Origin: Aedes albopictus
Taxonomy: Eukaryota > Arthropoda > Insecta > Diptera > Culicidae
Reading direction: 5' to 3'
Assembly: GCF_035046485.1 (NCBI RefSeq)
Contig: NC_085138.1
Location: 20,899,440-20,963,439 of the forward strand
Length of the DNA stretch: 64,000 nucleotides
The notes below the pieces were generated by a model. That model saw only the letters and a list, made by a program, of their open reading frames with translations. It had not been told where the DNA came from and did not search any database. The first letter of the stretch is position 1. Every line of letters begins with the position of its first letter. The translations under genes and the position numbers were made by a program. Below are positions 21,126-31,010 of the stretch, one piece after another.

Positions 21126-22745
21126 TTCGATATACTTGGGTTTTAGCCCCCAAGTTGTATCAAAGGTTCGCCGGCATTGCCCGAAGGCCATACAAGCTTT
21201 CTTAATTCTGAACTCAACATGAGGTGTCCAGGAAAGCTTGGAATCAAGAATGACTCCAACATACTTTACCTGTTCAGTCACATCGATTTCAGAATCAAAG
21301 AGACGCAAAGATCGAACGCCATTACGGTTTCGCTTTTCCGTGAAAAGCACAATAGATGTTTTACTTGGATTTACCGAAAGGCCATATTGGCGACACCAAC
21401 CCTCAACTACCTGAAGAGCGTTTTGCATCAGGTCGAAAAGGGTGCCGATGCACATACCGACTAACAATGTTAGGTAGTCGTCGGAAAAACCATAAGTAGG
21501 AAAACCGCTATTATTGAGTTGCCTCAATAGCGTATCTGCTACGAGATTCCACAAAAGTGGTGATAAGACTCCCCCTTGGGGGCATCCACAAACACTCAAT
21601 TTCCTAATCGCCGCTTGACGCAATGTCGCGAAGAGATGTCGGTTTTTGAGCATTTGGTGAATCCAATTGGAAATCATTGGAGATATACCATGACCCCGTG
21701 CGGCTTCCAATATGGCATCGAAAGGCACGTTGTCAAAGGCACCCTCGATATCTAAGAAAACACCCAAGCAGGATTGCTTTTGAGCGAATGCCTTCTCGAT
21801 ATCGTAAACAACTTTGTGTAAAAGAGTCACAGTGGACTTTCCAGATTGGTAAGCATGTTGGTTTACATGAAGAGGCACATTGGCCAGATGAACATCACGG
21901 ATGTGATGATCGACAATACGTTCTAAGCATTTCAGAAGAAAAGAGGACAAACTGATAGGTCTGAAACTCTTTGCTTCTTCATACGACGCACGACCCACTT
22001 TCGGAATAAACTTTACAGTAATATCCCGCCAGGATTTGGGAATATACCCTGTAGCAAAACTGCAAATAAGTAGTTGTTTCAAAACATGTTTGAAATAATC
22101 AAATCCCTTCTGAAGCAAAACAGGATAGATCCCAGCTGCCCCAGGAGATTTGAAAGGAGCAAAGCTATTAAGTGCCCACTCAATCGATTTTATAGTTACA
22201 ATACTCCGAGCCGAAGCTAAAGAATCATAACTACAAGAAAAGACCACAGGTTCATCCGAAGATGTAATATCCACACATCCAGGGAAGTGTGTGCTGAATA
22301 AGCATTCCAGAACTTCCTCATCAGAGGAAGTCAGATCGCCATTTGACAAACGAAGTTCGTTCACTTGAAAATCCTTAGATTTTGCAAGGATTTTGTTCAA
22401 CCGACTGGCTTCACTCAGACTGGAAACATTTGCACAAAGGTTTTTCCAGCCGGATCGTTCAGCAGACCTAAGAGCTTTCTGGTAGACCTTGCGAGCCGAC
22501 CTGAAAGCCTCCGATCCAGCAGAACGTCGTCTGTTCCAACTCTTTCTACATTGTTGCCTGAGCTTCGCCAGATCAGAGTTCCACCAAGGGGTTCCTCTTG
22601 TGGTCTTTACAGACCGCAGAGGGCAAGCTTCTTCAAAAGCTTCCATGATGAAGGCCGTTGTAGTATCAACGGCATCATCTAAATCGCTTGGAGTGTCAAT
22701 GGATGGTGAGTATCCATGAAATTTGGCTGCAACCAAATCGGTCAT
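21123..22745 (-). pseudogene. Reverse transcriptase of the LOA-like element
   Basis: A long open frame with RT motifs in order: FRPISLSSFLLKCLERIV, SVFLDIEGAFDNV-type (GVFLDIEGAFDNVP), CPQGGVLSPLLWNL and YGFSDDYLTLL. The catalytic motif reads FSDD where FADD is the norm. A TAG closes the frame at 21123-21125 although homologous sequence continues in phase. The first dozen codons of the frame (22778-22745) belong to the neighbouring tandem repeat, so the element is 5'-truncated. Confidence 0.8.
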
Positions 22746-23280
22746 AGAAAATGCCGTGGTTTGATGTGTCGCATGCATAGGTTTGGTTCAATTGTATATT
22801 TGACCACTTCCAGTGGAACGCCTAGAACCGGTTCCGGAACACTACCGGTTCAGATATGGTCTTAGACTATTTTTCTGCTTACCGCTCATCAGGTTATCGA
22901 AAATGCCGTGGTTTGATGTGTCGCATGCATGTGTTAAATGCATTTTCATATCTGGCCCCTTCCTGTGGTACCGGTCCGAAACACCTAAATGCCCATAACT
23001 CCGGAACGGCTGGACCGATCCAAACCATTTTCAATAGGAAACAATGGGACCAGATTCCCCGTCGAATGAACTGTCGGTCATTAAAATCGGTTCAGGTTTA
23101 CTGCCAAAAAGTGATGTGAGTTTTTTTGTACACACACATACACACATACACACACACATACATACACACAGACATCACCTCAATTCGTCGAGCTGAGTTG
23201 ATTGGTATATGTGACTCGACCCTCCGGGCCTTCTATCGAAAAGTCATTTTTGGAGTGAACATATCAAGCATAATTTTTCA
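22745..23280 (+). mobile_element. Tandem-repeat-bearing repeat family, short copy
   Basis: Two ~148-bp units marked by TTTGATGTGTCGCATGCAT (about 22759 and 22907) are followed by a unique tail. The tail holds CCGTTCCGG-like words (inverted relative to the second copy), a (CA)n tract at 23130-23175 and CAATTCGTCGAGCTGAGTTG. The whole matches the inverse complement of 31011-31600. Confidence 0.75.
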
Positions 23281-23815
23281 AATCGACGTATCTAACTTTT
23301 TCACTGATCTGAGTAAATTCATGGTCAATGTTGACGACCATTTAACTAAAATAGTTTTTTATAGAAAGACTTTCCATAAGTTTTTTCATGCTTAACATCA
23401 CCAGGGATATAGCACGCACTAGGTAAGAAACGAAACCTACTCATTCCATATTATTTTCACAATGAATTTTGACAAAAATACACATACACCGGGTTGGGTA
23501 GAGATACGTCATGCCAGATACGTCGCTTTTGTATGGTGCCAGCTTGGTGTATCTGTTACTTTTGATTTTGGCTAGATACGTCGTTTGGTTTTCTCATATA
23601 TCAAAACGGTGTATCTATCAGTAAAGTTGTAAACATCAAAATAGTTAGATACGTCGTTTCGAATAATATGCTTAGTTAAACAAATTAAGCAATAAATCAT
23701 CAAACAGTGATGTGGATTCTTCAATTTGCTTTATGAATCATGCATGCAGCAGTTAACCCGGATTTGTTTACATTCTCGAGTTACGTCGGATTGAAAAGTT
23801 ATGCTTGAAATCTTT
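23281..23815. other. Spacer with AGATACGTCG repeats
   Basis: The word AGATACGTC recurs near 23502, 23517, 23573 and 23647. No gene is seen. Confidence 0.4.
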
Positions 23816-23905
23816 GTCTATGTCTACTTACTGGAAACTACCGGGAAGCTGTTGAAGTGGATTATTCTGTTGACGTTGACGATCTATACCAAGAGAGCAG
23901 CAGAT
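23816..23905 (+). pseudogene. Second R1-clade reverse transcriptase relic
   Basis: This plus-strand segment translates to LETTGKLLKWIILLTLTIYTKR and is nearly identical to the minus-strand fragment at 15220-15300. Only about 90 bases remain. Confidence 0.65.
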
Positions 23906-24237
23906 CCCATGCTATATGGGATCCCTTTATAACATGGGACAATCGGGCGTAGAACGGAAATATAGTAGAGGAATGAATGAGTTCAAAGCAGCTCAGACTT
24001 TGCCATCACAAAACATGTCGTGTTTAAGAACGAGCTATAAGGGGGAGTTGAAACAGCTAATTCTGTAGATTTGCGTAATATGTCCCATGAAATTTGAAGA
24101 CCTTATTACAAAGTTTTGCTTTTCCTAGGAAATAATTAAAATAATGTAACTTTAAAGGATTTATAATATTTTGAAATTTTATCTGTTGCATAAAAAGGAT
24201 ATTGCACTAACAACGTTACCATTATTTTCCCCAACAG
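23906..24237. other. Spacer upstream of the glycerol kinase exons
   Basis: A short palindrome ATCCCATGCTATATGGGAT lies near 23908. No upstream glycerol kinase exon could be recognised here. Confidence 0.3.
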
Positions 24238-25621
24238 GTCTTCAAGCTGCCCCAGTTCGAGGAGCTGTGCTCCCACGAGATCAGCATCAACCAGATCATA
24301 AGACACGAAGGCTGGTGCGAGCAAGACCCAGTGGTACTGCTGGAAACGGTGCACCTATGTGCCATCCAGGCATGCGTCAAACTGGAAGCGCTCGGCTATT
24401 TGGTGAGCGATATCGCCTCCATCGGTATCACCAACCAGCGCGAGACGACCGTTGCGTGGGACAAAAATACCGGCAAACCGCTGTACAATGCAATCGGTAT
24501 GAGACTTTAATACCGACCGTGGCGGCACGGCACTGTCGGACACATACCTAATTTAGATTAGCACACCCTAAATCCTGGCATTTCATCCATTTTGACTATC
24601 TTATCGGTAGATGGCATAACGTGGCTTAGTCGATAGCATCGAAATTAACTCTCCGTGACGTGGCTAATGAGTGGAACATTTCCTCTCCTGTTTCCAGTTT
24701 GGGACGACATCCGCACTAATTCCACGGTGGATAAGGTGTTGGCACGGATTCCGGACCAGAACCGCAACCACTTCCGACAGATCTCCGGTTTGCCCATTTC
24801 GCCGAACTTCTCCGCCCTGAAGCTCTGCTGGTTGAAGGAAAATGTCCCTGCCGTGCGGAGGGCCTGCCGGGAGAAACGATGCTACGCCGGAACCATCGAC
24901 ACCTGGCTGATATGGGTAAGACTCGCTCTGGGACAGTAGCGACATCTTTTGAGACTTTCGTGGTGAAAGGCACTCGGCAACAGGTGTCGCTAGTGTTCAC
25001 AAGTTGATTTTCATAGTTCAAAACTAATCGATCCACATTCCATCCACACAGAACCTCACCGGAGGACCCAACGGGGGTGCGTTCGTGACGGATGTCACCA
25101 ACGCGTCGCGAACCCTCCTCATGAACATCGAAACGCTCTTCTGGGATCCGATCCTGATCAAGACGTTCAATCTGCACGTGGACATGTTGCCGGAGATTCG
25201 CAGCTCGTCGGAGATCTACGGTTCGCTCAAGTACGGCGGTGCCATGGACGGGATCCCGGTCAGTGCCATCCTGGGGAACCAGCAAGCCAGCCTGGTTGGG
25301 CAGCAGTGCATTCGGGAGGGCCAGGCCAAGAACACCTACCGGAAGGGGTGCTTCTTGCTGTACAATACGGGCACTAGGGTGAGTGAGTGGTTTTTCACAC
25401 CATGAAAGGAATTGATGAGGTTTTAAACATGTGAATGTGTTCCGTGATTACAGTGCGTACACTCCACACACGGTTTGGTGACGACGTTAGCGTACAAAAT
25501 GGGTCCGCAGCAGCCGGCCGTCTACGCGCTGGAAGGCTCGGTAGCAGTCGCCGGCGTGGCTATGAAGTGGCTCCGGGATAAACTTGGGCTGCTAAAGGAC
25601 ATTCCAGTCGATTCGGAGAAG
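24238..25621 (+). CDS. Glycerol kinase paralogue (FGGY family), four internal exons
   Basis: Exons 24238-24496, 24698-24915, 25052-25378 and 25454-25621 join in phase with GT/AG borders. They cover the middle of a FGGY carbohydrate kinase: GWCEQDP, GITNQRETTVAWDKNTG, DTWLIWNLTGG, DVTNASRT, IRSSSEIYGSLK, KNTYRKGCFLLYNTG and ALEGSVAVAG. Glycerol kinase phosphorylates glycerol with ATP in the cytosol. Arg-Glu of NQRETT is kept. Three positions that contact substrate or ATP in the family differ: the Tyr of P-Y-FSG is Asn (SPNFSA), the catalytic Asp of GDQQ is Asn (GNQQASLVGQ), and the YGTG loop is YRKG. The exon with the N-terminal phosphate-binding motif and all exons after 25621 were not found, so they lie in long introns or outside the window. 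Confidence 0.9.
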
Positions 25622-25736
25622 GTAAGAGGACTGTTTTATATATTTGTAAAATTTCAGAATATACTTTTTCTATAGAATTCTCCACAGTAGGATTTTTTTT
25701 TTATTGATACCAGTATTTCTCAAAAATATTTAACTA

Positions 25737-26870
25737 AAGGGTGATACGGTCAAAATTTGGTCACACAATTTTTTTCATAACTTTAGACTGCGTACACCAA
25801 AACAGCTGATTTTTGGACCAGTAATGCTACATTATATGTAGCTTATACCATAAAATTTTCATCAAAATCGATTGAGTATTGGTTGATATATAGACAAAAC
25901 CATCGACCTACCTTTTTAAAATTTTGTACAAAGGCGCTCCATAGTAAATTTTTGGAAATTTAAGGTCAATAAAGCACAATTTTGATTATAGAACTACCAA
26001 TACTGCTCCGATTTTTATCAAAATTTTACAGTGTAGTACTATTATGAAAATACGTTCTTAGTAAAATTTTGAGCCATTTTGTATGAATACTTTCAAAGTT
26101 GTAGCACTTTGAATATGAAGAAAACTGACCGGGTGCCACTTAAGCAAATACACCTTGTAACGGCTGGATCAAATTGAATGAAATTTTTACACAACATTTT
26201 GATATGCATACTTCACATACAGAAAAGTTTTCATTGGAATCGGTTAAGTATCTCTGGCTCTATAAATAAAACAGTAAAAATGTGTGAATCCTCTTTGCAC
26301 AAAATTTTAAAATTGCGGATCGCAGGGTTCAACAATATCTCCGCAAATACTAGACCGATTTTGATGAAAATTTTATGGTACAACCTACATATAATGTACC
26401 ATTACTGATCCAAAAATCAGCTGTTTTGGTGTACGCAATCTAAAGTTATGAAAAAAATTGTCTGACCAAAATTTGACTTGACTTGACAAAATTTGACAAA
26501 ATTTGACCACCTAAACAAATATAACCTTGTAACGGCTGGATCAAATTGAATGAAATTTTTACACAAGAATTTGATATGTATACTTTACACACAGAAAAAT
26601 TTTCATTGAAATTGGTTCAGTATTTCTGGCTCTATAAAAAAAAGAGTAAAAATGTGTTCTTATTTTTTAATCCACTTTGTGCAAAATTTTAAAATTGCAG
26701 TTTTCAGGATTCACAATATCTCCGCAAATACTAAGCCGATTTTAATGAAAATTTTATGGTATAAGCTACATATAATGTACCAATACTGGTCTAAAAATCA
26801 GCTGTTTTGGTGTACGCAGTCTCAAGTTATGAAACAAATTGTGTGACCAAATTTTGACCGTATCACCCTT
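25737..26870. mobile_element. TA-flanked MITE with AAGGGTGATACGGTCAAAAT ends, internally duplicated
   Basis: The inverted ends start AAGGGTGATACGG, with TA on both sides (25735-25736 and 26871-26872). A subterminal block containing AAAATCAGCTGTTTTGGTGTACGC occurs inverted at about 25795-25812 and again near 26411 and 26796. The right part is therefore duplicated in tandem. It lies just after the last visible glycerol kinase exon, probably in an intron. Confidence 0.8.
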
Positions 26871-26879
26871 TAGATTCAA

Positions 26880-27190
26880 GAATTAACACAACTTCACTTC
26901 CATTCCGAATCGGTGCAAACCTTATCCTTATTGTCTTCTAATGTAACGCGTAATATGGAGTAAAGCTACTTTTACGTAGCACTTTCTACATTCGAAAATA
27001 TAAAAAAATATTATGAAGGACGTATGGGTTATAATCTGGTGAGGTTGTTCCATCTATCAAATTATTTTAGCGAGTCAACTTTCATTTGATGAATAATGGA
27101 ACAATACAGGGAAGAAACTATAAAAGCAAGAATGTTGCAGCCACAATTACTCTTGGTGGCAGAGATAGGCAAGGATAGGCAAGGATAAAC
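26880..27190. other. Spacer, nothing recognised
   Basis: AT-rich. No gene, inverted repeat or polymerase III box was seen. Confidence 0.3.
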
Positions 27191-27372
27191 ATGAGTTTTT
27201 TTATCTGTACGAACGAGGCTTTTGACCCTAGGCTAGTTCATCTCGGCACCCACGCTTTATTTCCCTTGTGAATTTACATTTTGTGATTTTGTTGGGAGTG
27301 GGGTTCGATCCCAAGTCGTTGGCGTGATAGTCATGTGCTTTAATCATTACACCACCAGGTGCGCTTTCCCTG
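27190..27372 (-). mobile_element. tRNA-derived SINE-like element
   Basis: On the minus strand TGGTGTAATGATTAAAGC (A-box-like, about 27355-27338) is followed by GGGATCGAACCCC (B-box-like, about 27313-27301). An AT-rich tail follows. The spacing fits a tRNA-derived promoter, but the tRNA arms are not complete. Confidence 0.6.
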
Positions 27373-27429
27373 GGGGTAGGAGGGTTGTTAGAGGTATGTG
27401 AGTTTCAATGTTTGGTAACGAGAAAAATG

Positions 27430-27660
27430 CAAACACCAGCGACATTCGTCCACTAGGTATAGTTTATTAACCTTTGCGTCCATAACGTATTTTGCGCACT
27501 CAAAATTTGATGTTCGTTCGGCTCTATTTTCTTTGATTTTTATCCGATTTTGATGAAATTTTGACAGAACAGCCGGATTTCATAGAATGCACTGGTTGGT
27601 GAAGTTGCATGACCATACATAATATGTACATATTTTACAATGATAAATCTATACATTTAA
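27430..27660 (+). repeat. Repeat fragment shared with 8600
   Basis: CACCAGCGACATTCGTCC and TAGTTTATTAACC occur here and near 8597-8635. The downstream part (27480-27650) has no recognised counterpart. Confidence 0.45.
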
Positions 27661-27772
27661 CTGTCGAATGATCGCACTGTTGTATTTTGTACAAAACGTT
27701 GGAAAATCTCGCTTTTTGTACTCAGTAATCTAGTGATGCTGGCAGTGATGGCCAACGGAAGGGTAAAAATTA
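27660..27772 (+). repeat. Second copy of the central block of the palindromic element
   Basis: It matches 19145-19268, including CTGTTGTATTTTGTACAA and AATCTCGCTTTTTGTACTCAG, and ends with AACGGAAGGG. No flanking tandem units are present here. Confidence 0.7.
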
Positions 27773-28206
27773 TCTATCTTATCTTATTTTCTGTTTCTTT
27801 AATGATTTTTTTCGAGAGCACGAGATTGTTTTATAAGAATTATGCCGAAAATGTTTTAACAATAGTTTTACAAATTGCACCAAATAATCGTTTATACATA
27901 AACGCTTTCAAAGATTGCTTTACTTTTTTCTTTAAGAAATCTTTCTTGAAGAATAATTTGTCTTCAAGTAACTTTTAAGTTGTAAATACAAGGATATCAT
28001 TCGGTATTCCTCTAAAAGCACTTCTTCAGGAATGATACTATTATAATTAGCCTTATTAATGAGGCTTTCAGTCCCTTAGCTGGTTCACCTCAGACATGCA
28101 GGAATGTTTTCAAAAGTACTACAGAGTAATTCAAAAGATTCTTGCAAAGGCTTTATAGAGTATTTCTCGAAATGTTAGTTCAAGAATCTACCCCAAGTGG
28201 TACCTG
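27773..28206. other. Spacer, nothing recognised
   Basis: The open frame 27733-27978 is AT-rich and shows no domain. I treat it as chance. Confidence 0.3.
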
Positions 28207-28497
28207 TAAATTTCCGCACTACAGTTTCGGCCGATTGCCGCAAAATTGCCTCCAGCCTGTCTTGGATGACACGTGCTTGCCGCCCGGTTGCTGCGATGCG
28301 AAAGAGGACGATTGTTGGTGGCGCGGTCTCTCCTGTCCGACCGGCTCGAGTCTTCGTGTCGCTGACGACCGACGATGTGCGCGATGTCTGATGGAGCGCG
28401 AATATTGTTGTCGCGGTTGGGTCGCGGTGTTTGATGATGCGCGAATGCTGACGATTCGCATCTCTGCGCATAGGGTGCTAAACTGGTATGCCACATC
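28206..28497. repeat. GC-rich ~290-bp duplicated segment, copy 1
   Basis: This segment is almost identical to 34514-34808 in the same orientation, with the same two boundaries (TGTAAATTTCCGC and CTGGTATGCCACA) in otherwise unrelated flanks. It is much GC-richer than its surroundings. Open frames exist on both strands, but a 5-bp indel between the copies breaks all of them, so protein coding is doubtful. No family was recognised. Confidence 0.8.
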
Positions 28498-28984
28498 TTC
28501 CTTCTCCTCTCGACAAAAAAAAAAGGTTACCATCTCCCAGCTACATACTGTATACGGCCTTCATATGCGTCTGGAATATTATTTCGTCAACCTATTGATT
28601 TACTAAAACATAGGGTAATTCAATTGATTCTAGGCAAACCCACTAAGCCAATAACAGAAACATTTCGTTGCCAGAATCTCAGACGATCTCATGATCGTAA
28701 GAGTCGTGTGCCAGTTATATTCAAAAAATTTACTTCTTAGCTGTTAAAATTTGCTTCTTCGAGGACCTGTATGTTTTTTGAATAAACCTGCACTTGTTTT
28801 TCACTTGCAGAACACCGGAAGGGCCCGTTCGCATGCCCGTTCTCGTCATTTAGAGACAACTATGGTTTGACCAATTGCATAAATGACCACCATGTTTTCA
28901 TTATACTCCTCCATTACTGCATTACTGTGTAGGTTGAATATCGACTCTTCTTTCACTCTATATTAACATTCAATCATAACGTTA
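28498..28984. other. Spacer, nothing recognised
   Basis: No gene or repeat structure is seen between the GC-rich segment and the SINE-tail-like block. Confidence 0.3.
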
Positions 28985-29360
28985 CTCAGGATGCTTCTTC
29001 CTCCTTCGCTTGGCCTCACGAACCATAGCTTTTAATTTAGCTTTGTGATCTCTCTAGTTGCTGTCATGGTTTTTCTTCTTCTTCTTTTTCTTTATGGCTC
29101 TACGTTCTCACTGGAACGACTGCTTCTCTCCAACTTTGTGTTCTTGGAGCACATTTACAGTTTTAAATTGAAAAGGAGTATTTATTAATGCGAACAAAGC
29201 ATTTATTTGAGAATCTTTAAATATGTTATTATTCCATGCACATTGTCCTTGTTTCAAAATGCCCGTGTTAAGTGATTCAACAAGAATTTCGATAACATAA
29301 TCTGTTGATCGATTTTCATTCGCGAATTTATACAAGTTGTTTTCAACATGGTGCATGTCT
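28985..29360 (-). other. Unidentified minus-strand open frame joined to a SINE-like (GAA)n tail
   Basis: The minus-strand frame 29356-29108 encodes 82 residues with no recognised domain. It runs into GTGAGAACGTAGAGCC and a GAAGAAGAAG tract (about 29110-29065), which resembles the 3' tail of Feilai-type SINEs. It is probably a repeat remnant and not a gene. Confidence 0.4.
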
Positions 29361-29615
29361 TCAAAGCTCCATATAATGGTACGTATGCCTTTGCGTGGCA
29401 GTAGTTTGAAAGATTTCCCATTGAAAAACTTTCAAAAATGCAAACTTAGACGTAATGAATGATGTGTTAAAGACTTTATATGTTGGTGCATATACTAGTT
29501 TTATGTCCGGTTGCTACCACATTTGGTATGGTACTGACGTAAAAACTTGAAGTATTTTTAGGCAAAGTACGTTCAATTGGCAAATTGAGAGATAAATTTG
29601 TGAAAAAATTACCAC

Positions 29616-29689
29616 TTGTTTTGGTGGGATTCGAACCCACGACTCCGTTATCGCTAGTCCGGCGCTTTAACCAACTAAGCTACAGAACA
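29616..29689 (-). pseudogene. tRNA-like sequence, left arm
   Basis: The 5' end TGTTCTG pairs with CAAAACA with one mismatch. The A box TAGCTTAGTTGG, a D stem GCTT/AAGC and a T arm GTGGGTTCGAATCCCAC are complete. The anticodon stem (CCGGA...TAACGG) pairs poorly, so this is probably a tRNA-derived pseudogene rather than a working tRNA. It is identical to the copy at 29944-30017. Confidence 0.6.
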
Positions 29690-29943
29690 AGTTACAACTC
29701 TGCAGAATAGAAACGCATACTGAGTTTGCACCGATCATATGGTTGGTGACGAAGTATGTGTCAGTCGAGCTTCAATATCAACATTCTAAAAAACAATACG
29801 CGCACACTTGTCGTTCGTAGGCCGCGAGAGTGCGGGAGATTGGCATCTAAGAGCCGAAAGAGAGATAAAGTTGTGAAAGACGGACCCGGTTTAGGGTGGT
29901 GCTTCGAATCCAGTTTGACTTTCTATTCTGCAGAGTTGTAACT

Positions 29944-30017
29944 TGTTCTGTAGCTTAGTTGGTTAAAGCGCCGGACTAGCGATAACGGAGTCGTGGGTTC
30001 GAATCCCACCAAAACAA
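29944..30017 (+). pseudogene. tRNA-like sequence, right arm
   Basis: This is the inverted partner of 29616-29689, with the same intact acceptor, D and T arms and the same faulty anticodon stem. The two copies appear identical over the tRNA-like part. Confidence 0.6.
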
Positions 30018-30099
30018 GTGGTAATTTTTTTCACAAACTTATCTCTCAATTTGCCAATTGAACGTACTTTGCCTAAAAATACTTCAAGTTTTTACGTCT

Positions 30100-31010
30100 A
30101 TTTCAGACATACTAGCCGACTGGTATAGCCGGAAAAGGGCAATAAAATCATTGTCATGGTATGGTACTTTTCTTGATTTTTTTCAACGAAATGTACCTTT
30201 CATCGTGAGACAAAACTCGCCCGAGAATACTAAATTGACATGAAATCTTTTCTAAGCGAAATCGTTCTCATTCAAACGGTTGTCCAATCGGTCCGCAATA
30301 GCACCTCATAATTACAACCCTTAGAAACCACAACATGAAACATCTGGTGGACTAGTTGAGTATTTTTCTTTTAACGGAAATTTTCCTGCACCTGCAGTGC
30401 GAATCGAGTCGTCTGGGGCACTCACAATACGCCAAAATTACTAATGTCGCTACCTGCACGACGGTTTTTCAAATCTTTTGTTTTTATGCATGAATTTCAA
30501 CATTATAGGACACATTCAACTTGTGAAAGAAGCGTTCAATGCTGTTCAAACAACTCCGGGATTTTCGAATCTATCAAAATTGTACAGTAACTTTTAAATT
30601 TTCCATAGTTTCTCAATCTGAGATACTTTTTATTTCGGTGACACTCCAAGCACATCCGAGGCTATCAGTACACCACAAAGGCGGACGCATAACCACGTCC
30701 GCTGGGTTTCTTTCTAAGGAGTCGCAACAAGCACTATTTGCTGTCGTTGTCGCAAGTCGTGCGAGCATGAATACACGTGAGCATCCTGTAGCTTCTCGTT
30801 AAAATCAAGAAATGAATTCCCTTACAATATCGACGGTAGTCCAAACGCGTCTGAAATTGCGCACACAAGTCCATGTATGCGGATTTATGAACATTGAGCT
30901 GCCACTTCTCGAGCTTCGATCTGCATCTTCTGACGGTAATCCACGTGCATAAGATGCTCTTCAATACGAGCACTCAATCAAAAGCACAACCACGTGCATA
31001 ACGTCTGGAT
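30100..31010. other. Spacer, nothing recognised
   Basis: About 0.9 kb without gene-like frames or clear inverted repeats. Confidence 0.3.

Larger units (their letters stand above)
16745..22750 (-). mobile_element. LOA-like non-LTR retrotransposon, 5'-truncated and decayed
   Basis: The minus-strand order is reverse transcriptase (22745-21126, then past a stop to 20769), a frameshifted linker (about 20790-20700), RNase H (20690-17072, split by the 17711-20598 insertion) and a 3' UTR-like tail to about 16745. A reverse transcriptase plus RNase H layout fits the LOA and I clades. The endonuclease domain is missing: the left end of the coding part abuts the tandem-repeat family that begins at about 22745. 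Confidence 0.75.
29538..30099. mobile_element. Fold-back element whose arms each carry a tRNA-like sequence
   Basis: Arms of ~180 bp are nearly perfect inverted copies. They run from GACGTAAAAACTTGAAG at 29536 to CTTCAAGTTTTTACGTC at 30099, around a ~200-bp spacer. Each arm contains a 74-nt tRNA-like sequence pointing toward its outer end, with intact A and B boxes. Two divergent polymerase III promoters could therefore fire outward from the centre. Confidence 0.8.

Noticed and set aside
27733..27978. A small secreted or membrane protein
   Set aside because: AT-rich, begins inside a repeat block, and shows no splice or homologous context.
28206..28606. A protein-coding gene across the GC-rich segment
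   Set aside because: The second copy at 34514 has a 5-bp indel that breaks every frame, and the frames end in unrelated flanking sequence.
29616..30017. Two functional tRNA genes
   Set aside because: The anticodon stem does not pair properly and both copies lie in the arms of an inverted-repeat element, so tRNA-derived pseudogenes are more likely.
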